From the NCBI RefSeq assembly GCF_001245615.1, contig NZ_CWKH01000002.1, positions 1,736,001 through 1,800,000 of the forward strand: DNA of 64,000 bases, written 5' to 3'. This DNA comes from Mycolicibacterium neworleansense (lineage in GTDB: Bacteria; Actinomycetota; Actinomycetes; Mycobacteriales; Mycobacteriaceae). The position numbers were made by a program, and so were the translations under genes. Each line of letters begins with the position of its first letter. Within the stretch, counting starts at the first letter, position 1. Positions 1 through 8,104 of this stretch are shown in pieces. Below the pieces are notes generated by a model. It did no database searches. It was not told where the DNA came from and saw only the letters and a program-made list of their open reading frames with translations.

Positions 1-131
1 CGGAGTGGCGCCATCACGGCGTCCGGTACCTGGTGCTGGCGAATGTCGGCCCGTTGCAAGGCAAGCTTCGCAAGGGTCTGACATCTCAACTGCTGTACAG
101 CCAGGTGATCCGCAAGCTCAAGAAGTTCTGA
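1..131 (+). CDS. LLM-class flavin-dependent oxidoreductase, C-terminal end (partial)
   Basis: Only the last 42 codons are in the window, read in the frame beginning at base 3 and ending at TGA 129-131. The peptide EWRHHGVRYLVLANVGPLQ followed by a basic end (VIRKLKKF) matches the usual C-terminus of F420- or FMN-dependent luciferase-like oxidoreductases, where a GVRY-hhhhN strand precedes a final amphipathic helix. The start, the cofactor site and the substrate cannot be judged because the rest lies to the left of the window. A second copy of the same C-terminal motif follows immediately downstream, so this gene is one of a tandem pair. Confidence 0.6.
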   Translation, partial: EWRHHGVRYLVLANVGPLQGKLRKGLTSQLLYSQVIRKLKKF

Positions 132-224
132 TCCCGATGGGCGAAATGCAGGTCGGCGTGCTGCCGCGTCCGACGAGTTTTTCGCGCAGCGCGGAGCGCA
201 ACACCCGCTGGGAGTGGGTTCTCC

Positions 225-485
225 GGTGGGCAGGACATCCTGCCCCAGGATTGGGACGAGGAGACCGCGCTCGCGCACATCAAAGGCATCACGCCTGACC
301 TGATGCGGGACATGGGCCTGATCGGCACCCCCGCCGAGATTCTGGACCGGGTGGCCGAGTGGCGGGATTGCGGGGTGCGTCACCTGGTGATGACCAATGC
401 CGGGCTCATGCAGCGCAGTCTGCGCCGCGGCGTGGCGACGGTGCCGTCGTTTTACCGGGTGGTGCGCGGGATCAAGAAGCTCTAG
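225..485 (+). pseudogene. LLM-class oxidoreductase remnant (C-terminal fragment)
   Basis: From about base 225 the frame encodes GQDILPQDWDEETALAHIKG, then a GTPAEILDRVAEWRDCGVRH segment and the basic end RGIKKL before TAG 483-485. This is the last 85 or so residues of a luciferase-like oxidoreductase and resembles the end of the gene that stops at 131. Upstream (132-224) the same frame gives arginine-rich sequence unlike the family, and no start codon leads into the conserved part. It is therefore probably the relic of a tandem paralogue that lost its N-terminal 200-300 residues. A short product from ATG 303 is possible but would lack the barrel. Confidence 0.55.
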
Positions 486-557
486 CAACACCGCCATGTC
501 CTGATCTGTGGGGTACATGGCATAGACGCCATCGCCGAGGTCGCGAACACTGAAGAC

Positions 558-1553
558 GTGACGCGATCGGTGGTGATCCTGGGCTATGCCGGGGTGCAGG
601 CCCTGGACATGGTGGGGCCCTTCGACGTGTTCTCCACCGCCACGCTGGCCCTTGCCGGTCAGGGCAGATCCGATGCCGGTTATGCCGTCGCCCTGACCTC
701 CGTGGACGGGCAGCCCGTCAGCACGCTCACCGGGTTGGAGTTCGTCGCCGCGCCCCTGCCCGATCCGAACATTCCGATCGACACGATCGTCATCCCCGGC
801 GGTATCGGTGCCGACGCCGCGCGGGCAAATCCGGCGGTGGTCGACTGGATCAGCACCGCCGCCCAGCGCGCCCGTCGCGTCGTCAGCGTGTGCACAGGAG
901 CGTTCCTGGCTGCCCAGGCCGGATTGCTCGACGGGTGCCCGGCCACCACGCACTGGTCCTCGGCTCGCCGGATGGCAGACGAATTCCCTTCGGTGGCAGT
1001 GGATCCCGAGCCGATTTTCGTGAGAAGCTCCGAGCGGGTGTGGACGGCGGCCGGTGTCACCGCGGGCATCGACCTGGCGCTGTCACTGGTCGAAGACGAC
1101 TACGGCACCGACCTCGCCCAGACCGTCGCCCGCTACCTGGTGCTCTACCTGCGCCGGCCCGGCGGCCAGACACAGTTCGCCGCCCCGGTCTGGATGCCGC
1201 GGGCCAAACGCGCCCCGATCCGCGAGGTCCAGGAGTTCATCGAAGTCGAACCCGGTGGTGCGCACAGTATTTCCGAACTGGCCCGCCGGGCGGCGATGAG
1301 TCCGCGCCATTTCACCCGGGTGTTCACCGACGAGGTGGGTGAGGCGCCCGGCGCCTACGTGGAACGCATCCGCACCGATGCCGCACGGCGCCAGCTCGAG
1401 GAATCCGATGACACCGTCACCGTCATCGCCGCCCGCTGCGGATTCGGCACCGCCGAGACCATGCGGCGCAACTTCGTTCGCCGTCTTGGCATTTCGCCTG
1501 ACCAGTACCGCAAGATTTCTGCCCACGCGAGGAGCAGGGATTTAACCGCTTGA
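558..1553 (+). CDS. GlxA-family transcriptional regulator (DJ-1/PfpI domain plus AraC HTH)
   Basis: This 331-residue protein has two parts. Residues 1-200 are a DJ-1/PfpI (glutamine amidotransferase-like) domain with the nucleophile elbow VCTGAFLAA and the following HWSS segment. Residues 220-325 are an AraC-type pair of helix-turn-helix motifs (SISELARRAAMSPRHFTRVF and the second helix set ending in GISPDQYRK). This is the GlxA architecture, in which the amidase-like domain usually senses a small amine or amide. The start is GTG 558. The next gene begins 14 nt after its stop and is another DJ-1 family protein, so the two are probably one operon and the second is a likely target. Confidence 0.85.
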   Translation: MTRSVVILGYAGVQALDMVGPFDVFSTATLALAGQGRSDAGYAVALTSVDGQPVSTLTGLEFVAAPLPDPNIPIDTIVIPGGIGADAARANPAVVDWISTAAQRARRVVSVCTGAFLAAQAGLLDGCPATTHWSSARRMADEFPSVAVDPEPIFVRSSERVWTAAGVTAGIDLALSLVEDDYGTDLAQTVARYLVLYLRRPGGQTQFAAPVWMPRAKRAPIREVQEFIEVEPGGAHSISELARRAAMSPRHFTRVFTDEVGEAPGAYVERIRTDAARRQLEESDDTVTVIAARCGFGTAETMRRNFVRRLGISPDQYRKISAHARSRDLTA

Positions 1554-1567
1554 AAGGAACATCAAAC

Positions 1568-2293
1568 ATGCAGATAGCGATCGTGTTGTACCCCAGCTTC
1601 ACCGCACTCGACTTCATCGGGCCCTACGAGGTGCTGCGCAACCTGCCCGACGCCCAAGTGCGGTTCGTCTGGCACGAGCCGGGCCCCGTCACCGCCGACT
1701 CGGGTGTGCTGTTGGTGGGGGCGACCCACAGTTTCGACGAAACCCCTTCCCCCGACGTGGTGCTGGTGCCGGGCGGGCCGGGCACCACGATGGCGGCCCG
1801 CGACGACAAGGTCCTCGACTGGCTGCGTCAGGTGTATCCGGGCACCACCTGGATGGCGTCGGTGTGCTCGGGTTCGGTGGTGCTGGCCGCGGCGGGTCTG
1901 CTCGACGGGAAGCGGGCCACCTCGCACTGGTCGGTGCTCAGCGGATTGAAGCTGATGGGCGCGACACCGGTGGGGGATCAGCGCATCGTGCGTGCCGACC
2001 CGGACGGCAAGGTGATCACCGCGGCGGGTGTCTCGGCTGGTATCGACCTGGCCGTGTGGTTGGCCGGTCAGATCGGCGGCGAGGCGAAGGCCAAGGCCAT
2101 CCAGCTGATGATCGAGTACGACCCGCAGCCGCCGTTCGATTCCGGTCATATGTCGAAGGCGAGCGCGGCCACCAAGGCCGGGGCCACAGCGCTGCTGAGC
2201 AAGGACATGATCAAACCCGAACCGCTCAAGGCCGGGGTACTGCTGGCGTGGGATCAGGCGATCCGGAAGGTGCGGGGTCGGCGCACCGCGTGA
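1568..2293 (+). CDS. DJ-1/PfpI family protein (isonitrile hydratase-like)
   Basis: A 241-residue single-domain DJ-1/PfpI protein. It opens MQIAIVLYPSFTALDFIGPY, which is typical of the isonitrile hydratase/ThiJ branch, and carries the nucleophile elbow SVCSGSVVLAAAGLL followed by ATSHW. ATG 1568 is preferred because GAAAGGAAC (1552-1560) sits at ribosome-binding distance; the in-frame TTG at 1550 would overlap the upstream stop and leave no Shine-Dalgarno. The substrate is not predictable; the paired GlxA regulator suggests a small nitrogenous compound. There is a basic tail of about 40 residues. Confidence 0.8.
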   Translation: MQIAIVLYPSFTALDFIGPYEVLRNLPDAQVRFVWHEPGPVTADSGVLLVGATHSFDETPSPDVVLVPGGPGTTMAARDDKVLDWLRQVYPGTTWMASVCSGSVVLAAAGLLDGKRATSHWSVLSGLKLMGATPVGDQRIVRADPDGKVITAAGVSAGIDLAVWLAGQIGGEAKAKAIQLMIEYDPQPPFDSGHMSKASAATKAGATALLSKDMIKPEPLKAGVLLAWDQAIRKVRGRRTA

Positions 2294-2330
2294 TCTGTTG
2301 CACTGTTGGTCATCAAGTAGCGTCGGCCGG

Positions 2331-3131
2331 GTGAACTTGGCTTATGACGACCGAGGCAAGGGTCAGGCGGTGGTGTTCATCGCCGGCCGCGGCGGGGCCG
2401 GCCGGACCTGGCACCTCCATCAGGTCCCGGCGCTGCAACGGGCCGGCTACCGCGTCATCACCTTCGACAATCGCGGGGTCGGTGCGACGGAGAACGCCGC
2501 GGGGTTCGGCACCGCGCAGATGGTGGCCGACACCGCCGAGCTGATCGAGAGCCTGGGGGCGGCACCTGCACACGTCGTGGGTGTGTCGATGGGCTCCTTC
2601 ATCGCCCAGGAGCTGATGCTGGCCCGCCCTGACCTGGTGCGCTCGGCGGTTCTGATGGCTACCCGCGGCCGTCACGACCGGGCGCGTGAGTTCTTCCGCG
2701 ACGCCGAGCGGGACTTCGCGACCTCGGGTGTTCAACTGCCGCCGAAGTTCGACGCCAAGATGCGGATGCTGGAGAGCTTCTCGCCCAAGACGCTCAATGA
2801 CGACCGCCTGGTGCGCGACTGGGCCGAGATGTTCACGATGTGGCCCACCAAACAGACCCCGGGACTGCTCACGCAGCTCGATGTCGGGCCCGAGGACAAC
2901 CGGCTTCCGGCCTATCGGTCCATCACCACGCCGGTGCTGGTCATCGGCTTCGCCGACGACGTGGTGTTGCCCACCCACCTGGGGCGCGAGGTCGCCGACG
3001 CGATTCCCACCGCCCGATACCTGGAGATCGCCGACACCGGTCACCTCGGCTTCATCGAGAAGCCCGAGGAGGTCAACGCCGCGCTGCTCGAGTTTCTCGC
3101 CGGTCAGGCCGGTCAAATCGGTCAGTACTGA
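2331..3131 (+). CDS. bpoC: Alpha/beta hydrolase, BpoC-like
   Basis: A 266-residue alpha/beta hydrolase closely matching the remembered M. tuberculosis Rv0554 (BpoC): FIAGRGGAGRTWH oxyanion-hole region, FDNRGVGATENA, nucleophile elbow VGVSMGSFIAQ (GxSxG) and the C-terminal histidine in DTGHLGF. Rv0554 is annotated as a peroxidase but lacks any metal site and behaves as a serine hydrolase. GTG 2331 is chosen because it gives the family N-terminus MNLAYDDRG; TTG 2298 is in frame but adds unconserved sequence. Lying directly upstream of menD, it is a reasonable but unproven candidate for the MenH (SHCHC synthase) step of menaquinone synthesis. Confidence 0.85.
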   Translation: MNLAYDDRGKGQAVVFIAGRGGAGRTWHLHQVPALQRAGYRVITFDNRGVGATENAAGFGTAQMVADTAELIESLGAAPAHVVGVSMGSFIAQELMLARPDLVRSAVLMATRGRHDRAREFFRDAERDFATSGVQLPPKFDAKMRMLESFSPKTLNDDRLVRDWAEMFTMWPTKQTPGLLTQLDVGPEDNRLPAYRSITTPVLVIGFADDVVLPTHLGREVADAIPTARYLEIADTGHLGFIEKPEEVNAALLEFLAGQAGQIGQY

Positions 3132-3147
3132 CGAATAAGGTGGAGTG

Positions 3148-4785
3148 GTGAACCCCTCGACGGCACAGGCGCGCGTAGTCGTCGACGAACTCATCCGCGG
3201 CGGTGTCCGCGACGTCGTACTGTGCCCGGGCTCGCGCAACGCCCCGCTGGCGTTCGCGCTGTCCGCCGCCGACCGGGCCGGACGCATCCGCCTGCACGTC
3301 CGCATCGATGAGCGCACGGCCGGGTATCTGGCCGTCGGACTCGCGGTGGCCGAGCGGGCGCCGGTGTGTATCGCGATGACCTCGGGTACGGCGGTGGCCA
3401 ACCTCGGCCCCGCGGTCGTCGAGGCCAACTACGCCCGGGTGCCGCTGATCGTGCTGAGCGCCAACCGGCCCTATGAAATGTTGGGCACCGGTGCCAACCA
3501 GACCTTCGAGCAGTTGGGTTATTTCGGTACCCAGGTGCGGGCCAACATCAGTCTGGGCCTTGCCCCCGATCTGACCGGTGGCCAGCCGGGCGAGCTGGAC
3601 ACCCTGAATGCCCAGTGGCGTTCGGCGACCTGCCGGGTGCTGGCCGCGGCCACCGGATCGCGCACCGCCAACGCCGGCCCGGTGCAGTTCGACATCCCGT
3701 TGCGCGAGCCGTTGGTTCCCGATAGTGCCCACGGGGACGCGTCGATCCCGGCCGGCCGGCCGGGCGGCAAACCGTGGACCTACACCCCCCCGGTGAGCTT
3801 CGACCAGCCGCTGGAGATCGACCTCACGCCCGACACCGTGGTGATCGCCGGGCACGGCGCCGGTGTCCATCCCAACCTGGCGGATTTGCCGACGGTGGCC
3901 GAGCCCACCGCGCCGCGGCCGCGGAATCCGCTGCATCCGCTGGCGCTGCGCCTCGTGCATCCCAAGCAGGTCATCATGCTGGGCCGGCCGACCCTGCACC
4001 GGCCGGTCTCGGCGCTGCTGGCCGATCCGGCGGTGCCGGTCTACGCCCTGACCACCGGCCCGCGCTGGCCCGACGTCTCGGGCAATTCGATGGCCACCGG
4101 CACCCGGGCGGTGACCACTGGCACCCCGGACCCGGCCTGGCTGGCCCGCTGCGCCGAGCTCAACGAGCACGCCGTGACAGCGGTGCGCCAGCAGCTCGCC
4201 TCGCATCCGCTGACCACCGGTCTGCACGTGGCCGCGGTGGTCGCCGATGCCCTGCGCCCGGGCGATCAGCTGGTGCTCGGGGCTTCCAACCCGGTGCGCG
4301 ACGCCGCGCTGGTCGGGCTGGGCACCGAGGGCATCAAGGTGCGGTCCAACCGGGGGGTGGCCGGGATCGACGGCACGGTGTCGACGGCCATCGGCGCGGC
4401 CCTGGCGCATGACGGCCGGACCGTGGCGCTGATCGGGGATCTGACCTTCGTGCACGACAGCTCGGGCCTGCTGATCGGGCCCACCGAGCCCACCCCGCGC
4501 AACCTGACCATCGTGGTGTCCAACGACAACGGCGGCGGCATCTTCGAACTGCTCGAGCAGGGGGACCCACGGTTCTCCGACGTGTCGTCGCGCATCTTCG
4601 GCACCCCGCACGACGTGGACATCGCGGCGCTGTGCCGCGCCTATCACGTGGACAGCAGGCAGATGGAGGTCGGCGACCTTGCCGCGGCACTCGCCGAGCC
4701 CTTCGACGGCATGCGGGTGCTGGAGGTGAAGGCCGACCGGTCGTCGTTGCGTGCCCTGCACGCGTCGATCAAGGCGGCCCTGTGA
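3148..4785 (+). CDS. menD: MenD, SEPHCHC synthase (menaquinone biosynthesis)
   Basis: ThDP-dependent 2-succinyl-5-enolpyruvyl-6-hydroxy-3-cyclohexene-1-carboxylate synthase, which joins isochorismate and 2-oxoglutarate in the first committed menaquinone step. At 545 residues it is full length. The N-terminal domain shows [14 protein letters not shown] and the catalytic glutamate in [15 protein letters not shown] (about residue 55). The C-terminal ThDP/Mg motif runs [13 protein letters not shown] to [14 protein letters not shown] 3148 gives [15 protein letters not shown] as in M. tuberculosis MenD; an adjacent in-frame GTG at 3145 is the alternative. AAGGTGGAG lies just upstream. It overlaps the next gene by 4 nt, so translation is probably coupled. 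Confidence 0.96.
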   Translation: MNPSTAQARVVVDELIRGGVRDVVLCPGSRNAPLAFALSAADRAGRIRLHVRIDERTAGYLAVGLAVAERAPVCIAMTSGTAVANLGPAVVEANYARVPLIVLSANRPYEMLGTGANQTFEQLGYFGTQVRANISLGLAPDLTGGQPGELDTLNAQWRSATCRVLAAATGSRTANAGPVQFDIPLREPLVPDSAHGDASIPAGRPGGKPWTYTPPVSFDQPLEIDLTPDTVVIAGHGAGVHPNLADLPTVAEPTAPRPRNPLHPLALRLVHPKQVIMLGRPTLHRPVSALLADPAVPVYALTTGPRWPDVSGNSMATGTRAVTTGTPDPAWLARCAELNEHAVTAVRQQLASHPLTTGLHVAAVVADALRPGDQLVLGASNPVRDAALVGLGTEGIKVRSNRGVAGIDGTVSTAIGAALAHDGRTVALIGDLTFVHDSSGLLIGPTEPTPRNLTIVVSNDNGGGIFELLEQGDPRFSDVSSRIFGTPHDVDIAALCRAYHVDSRQMEVGDLAAALAEPFDGMRVLEVKADRSSLRALHASIKAAL

Positions 4786-5303
4786 AGCCCACCCAGATCG
4801 CGGCGCGGCTGCGGGCGATGGTGCAGCCGCTGATCCCGCACCTGTACGGCGAACCAGGGGAGACGCGGTCGCAGCGGATCATCCGGCGGGTGCGGATCGG
4901 GGTGGTGATCGCCGCCTGCCTGGTCACGTTGCAGTCGGTGCTGCTGGTGCTGGGCGCCTGGCGCAACGACCAGCAGATCGAGCGCAACATGGGGGTGGCC
5001 GCCGCCGAGGTGCTCAGTGCCGGGCCGCGGCGCTCGACGATCGAGTTCGTCACCCCTGACCGTGTGACCTACCGGCCCGAGCTGGGCGTGCTGTACCCCT
5101 CCGAACTCGACACCGGGATGCGGATCTACGTCGAGTACGACAAGCACAATCCGGATCTGGTCCGGGTGCGCGACCGCAACGCCTCGCTGGCGATCATCCC
5201 GGCCGGGTCGACCGCGGTGGTGGGCTGGTTGGTCGCGGCCGCGGCGCTGACGGTGTTGGCGTTGCTGCAGCGCCGGCTGAGCCGGGTCAGCTCTTCGGCG
5301 TAG
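4782..5303 (+). CDS. DUF3592-type membrane protein (Rv0556-like)
   Basis: A 173-residue protein with two membrane helices (about residues 38-58, [20 protein letters not shown], and 145-165, [19 protein letters not shown]) separated by a 90-residue beta-rich external segment ([18 protein letters not shown]). This is the DUF3592 pattern and the same neighbour of menD as Rv0556. GTG 4782 overlaps the menD stop as GTGA; the longer upstream frame lies inside menD and is not used. Conserved linkage suggests a membrane role near menaquinone or lipid metabolism but no activity is known. Its last 17 nt overlap the 3' end of the convergent gene. Confidence 0.8.
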   Translation: MKPTQIAARLRAMVQPLIPHLYGEPGETRSQRIIRRVRIGVVIAACLVTLQSVLLVLGAWRNDQQIERNMGVAAAEVLSAGPRRSTIEFVTPDRVTYRPELGVLYPSELDTGMRIYVEYDKHNPDLVRVRDRNASLAIIPAGSTAVVGWLVAAAALTVLALLQRRLSRVSSSA

Positions 5304-5979
5304 CCAGCAGTTTGGCCAGCCAATCCGGGTCGCTGGTGTCGATCACCTGCTCGCCCACGAGGTCGTAGACCGCCGGGGTGGACACCTCGTACTGGGTTTC
5401 GCTGAGCAGTTCGGCGTTGGCGTCGTTGAGTTCGATGGAGTCGATGATCTGCTCGCCGGCGGCGATCTTGTCGGTCTGCTCGGCGCCGACGCCGCTGTCG
5501 GAGGCCATCGTGGCCAAGTCGTCGTCGGTCGGACCGGGCGAGCCCTCGGGTTCCTGGTGGCCCCAGAGGTCCTGGACGAACGCCTGGAACGCCGCCCCGG
5601 TCGTTTCCGGGCCCGCCGCCAGGAACATGGCATTGGCCACGTGGGCCGAGTACTCGGTGAGCGACTGGTCCAGGAAGGTCAGCGGCCGGTACGTCACCGC
5701 CAGCCGGCCCTGGGCGACGGCGTCGGCGATGGCGTCACCGGACTCGTGTTGCAGGTGCGCGCACGCCGGGCACTGCGGTTCGGTGAACAACTCGATCTGG
5801 GCGGGCGCGTCGGGAAATCCGATTTGGATGCCCCAGCCGTCCTCGGTGATCTCGCTGCCGGGTTTGTTTCCGTCGGCCTGCGCCCAGCCGTCGACCAGCC
5901 GGGTGCAGGCCGTGGTGGACCCCGCAACGCCCAGGGCCAGCACGGCCAGCATCGCTGCAGCAAGGCGGGACAATCGCAT
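5287..5979 (-). CDS. DsbA/thioredoxin-fold lipoprotein with CPAC active site
   Basis: A 230-residue exported protein. The N-terminus MRLSRLAAAMLAVLALGVAG ends in a lipobox-like STTAC (Cys25), so it is probably lipid-anchored outside the membrane. The thioredoxin-fold active site is EPQCPAC with cysteines at about 70 and 73, preceded by the strand QIELFT. A DsbA-like helical insertion and a cis-Pro region (STPAVYD) follow. It likely makes or reduces disulfides in secreted proteins, similar to mycobacterial DSBA-family lipoproteins. The gene is convergent with the DUF3592 gene (17-nt overlap) and divergent from mgtA across an 89-nt gap that must hold both promoters. Confidence 0.8.
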   Translation of the reverse strand: MRLSRLAAAMLAVLALGVAGSTTACTRLVDGWAQADGNKPGSEITEDGWGIQIGFPDAPAQIELFTEPQCPACAHLQHESGDAIADAVAQGRLAVTYRPLTFLDQSLTEYSAHVANAMFLAAGPETTGAAFQAFVQDLWGHQEPEGSPGPTDDDLATMASDSGVGAEQTDKIAAGEQIIDSIELNDANAELLSETQYEVSTPAVYDLVGEQVIDTSDPDWLAKLLATPKS

Positions 5980-6068
5980 GCCGCAACAGTAGACCCGAGC
6001 ATCAGGTTTTAGCGTGTCGTATCCCCGGACGCTACCTCGGGGACAGGTGCCGCTGAGAATATCCAGGT

Positions 6069-7196
6069 GTGCGCGTTGCGATCGTTGCAGAGTCCTTCCT
6101 CCCGAATGTCAACGGCGTCACCAACTCGGTGCTTCGGGTGATCGAGCATCTCCGCCGCACCGGCCACGAGGTACTCGTCATCGCCCCGGACACCCCGCGG
6201 GGCCGGCCGCCGGCCGAACGTGTGCATGACGGTGTGCGGGTGCACCGGGTGCCGTCACGGATGTTTCCCAAGGTGACCTCACTGCCACTGGGTGTGCCGC
6301 GGCCCCGGATGGTGAACGTGCTGCGCGGCTTCGACCCGGACGTCGTGCATCTGGCCTCACCGGCGTTGCTGGGCTGGGGCGGCGTGCACGCTGCCCGTTA
6401 CCTGGGGGTGCCGACGGTGGCGGTGTTCCAGACCGATGTCGCCGGTTTCGCCGAGAGCTACGGCGTCGGCATCCTGTCGCGGGCCTCGTGGGCGTGGACA
6501 CGCCGCCTGCACAGCAAGGCCGACCGCACCCTGGCGCCGTCCACCTCGGCGATGGAAAACCTTGAGGCCCACCGGATTCCCCGCGTATTCAAATGGGGGC
6601 GCGGGGTCGACATCACCGGATTCGCGCCGTCGGCCCGTGATGAGCAACTGCGGGCGACGTGGTCCCCGCAGGGCCGCCCGATCGTCGGGTTCGTCGGGCG
6701 GTTGGCGCCGGAGAAGCACGTGGAGCGGCTGGCCGCGCTGGCCATGCACGACGACGTGCAGCTCGTGGTGGTGGGCGACGGGGTGGACCGTGCCAAGCTC
6801 GAAAACGTCTTGCCGACCGCGGTTTTCACCGGTGAACTGCACGGTGAGGCACTGGCTGCGGCCTACGCCAGCATGGACGTCTTTGTCCACCCCGGCGAGC
6901 ATGAGACGTTCTGCCAGGCCGTGCAGGAGGCGATGGCCTCCGGTCTGCCGGTGATCGCACCCGATGCCGGCGGGCCGCGGGATCTGGTGGCACCGTACCG
7001 CACCGGGATGCTGCTTCCGGTCGCGGAATTCGAGTCGGCCCTGCCCGCATCCGTCGAGCATTTGATCGCCGAGCGGGCGCGCTACTCGGTGGCCGCGCGG
7101 CGCAGCGTACTGGGCCGCACCTGGCCGGCGATCTGCGACGAGCTGATCGGGCATTACGAGGCCGTGCAGGGCCTGCGCCGGCTACGCGCCGCCTGA
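6069..7196 (+). CDS. mgtA: GT4 alpha-mannosyltransferase MgtA (formerly PimB), Rv0557-like
   Basis: A GT-B glycosyltransferase of 375 residues. The N-terminal acceptor domain starts [20 protein letters not shown], the loop typical of GT4 mannosyltransferases. The C-terminal donor domain has [18 protein letters not shown] and the E-x7-E motif ([11 protein letters not shown]) followed by [16 protein letters not shown]. In M. tuberculosis the orthologue was first called PimB and later MgtA, a GDP-mannose-dependent enzyme building Man-GlcAGroAc2, a lipomannan-related glycolipid. GTG 6069 starts [10 protein letters not shown]; another GTG lies two bases upstream out of frame. Position between the menD group and menG matches Rv0557. 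Confidence 0.9.
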   Translation: MRVAIVAESFLPNVNGVTNSVLRVIEHLRRTGHEVLVIAPDTPRGRPPAERVHDGVRVHRVPSRMFPKVTSLPLGVPRPRMVNVLRGFDPDVVHLASPALLGWGGVHAARYLGVPTVAVFQTDVAGFAESYGVGILSRASWAWTRRLHSKADRTLAPSTSAMENLEAHRIPRVFKWGRGVDITGFAPSARDEQLRATWSPQGRPIVGFVGRLAPEKHVERLAALAMHDDVQLVVVGDGVDRAKLENVLPTAVFTGELHGEALAAAYASMDVFVHPGEHETFCQAVQEAMASGLPVIAPDAGGPRDLVAPYRTGMLLPVAEFESALPASVEHLIAERARYSVAARRSVLGRTWPAICDELIGHYEAVQGLRRLRAA

Positions 7197-7219
7197 GTGC
7201 CCCTGCAGCACAACCGGTA

Positions 7220-8056
7220 TCAGGAGCGCAGCCACTCCAGCAGATCGGCCATGATCGTCTCGGCCTGGGTGGTCGGCATGCCGTGCGGGAAACCGGGGTA
7301 GCTCTTGAGGGTCCCGTTGGGCAGCAACTCCGCCGACAGCGGACCGGAATCCGCGTACGGCACGATCTGGTCGTCTTCGCCGTGCATTACCAGTGAGGGC
7401 AAGGTGATCTTCTTGAGGTCCTCGGTGAAATCGGTCTGGGAGAAGGCCACGATGCCGTCGTAGTGGGCCTTGGGGTCGCCCATCATGCCCTGACGCCACC
7501 AGTTGGCGATGATCGCCTCGCGGGCAGGCTGCGGGGTCTTCTCCTGGTCCCGGTTGAACCCGTAGAACGGACCCGACGGCAGGGCGCGGTAGAACACCGA
7601 GCGGTTGGCCGCCAACTGCGCCTGCAGGTCGTCGAACACCGACTTGGGCAGGCCGCCCGGGTTGGCATCGGTCTTGACCATCAGTGGCGGCACCGAGCTG
7701 ATCAGGACCGCATGAGCGGCCCGGTCCAGTCCGTGCCGCGCCAGATAGTGCACCAGCTCGCCGCCGCCGGTCGAGTGCCCGACGTGGATGGCGTCGTGCA
7801 GGTCCAGGTGGTGGACCACGGCGGCCAGATCGTCCGCGTAGTGGTGCATGTCGTGACCATCGGCCACATGGGACGAGCGTCCGTGCCCGCGGCGGTCATG
7901 GGCGATGACACGGTAACCCTGCTGCAGGAAGTACAGCATGAACGTGTCCCAGTCGTCGGCGGACAACGGCCACCCGTGGCTGAACACGATGGGCTGGCCC
8001 GAACCCCAATCCCGGTAGAAAATCTCGACATTGTCAGAAGTCGTGATCGTCGGCAT
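7220..8056 (-). CDS. Alpha/beta hydrolase, non-haem chloroperoxidase/arylesterase type
   Basis: A 278-residue alpha/beta hydrolase with the cofactor-free haloperoxidase signature: FSHGWPLSADDWD (oxyanion hole), AHDRRGHGRSSHV, nucleophile elbow HVGHSTGGGELVHY, a catalytic aspartate in GEDDQIVPYADSG and histidine in YPGFPHGMP. Members perform esterase or perhydrolase reactions, the halogenation being a side activity. No signal peptide is visible, so it is cytosolic. It runs against mgtA and is followed 48 nt downstream of its start by the end of the aconitase-family gene on the same strand, so co-transcription with that gene is possible. Confidence 0.85.
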   Translation of the reverse strand: MPTITTSDNVEIFYRDWGSGQPIVFSHGWPLSADDWDTFMLYFLQQGYRVIAHDRRGHGRSSHVADGHDMHHYADDLAAVVHHLDLHDAIHVGHSTGGGELVHYLARHGLDRAAHAVLISSVPPLMVKTDANPGGLPKSVFDDLQAQLAANRSVFYRALPSGPFYGFNRDQEKTPQPAREAIIANWWRQGMMGDPKAHYDGIVAFSQTDFTEDLKKITLPSLVMHGEDDQIVPYADSGPLSAELLPNGTLKSYPGFPHGMPTTQAETIMADLLEWLRS

Positions 8057-8104
8057 GGGCTCAACGGTACGCCCGCGCGCGCTTTGCTGGTCGGGGTTCG
8101 AGGC

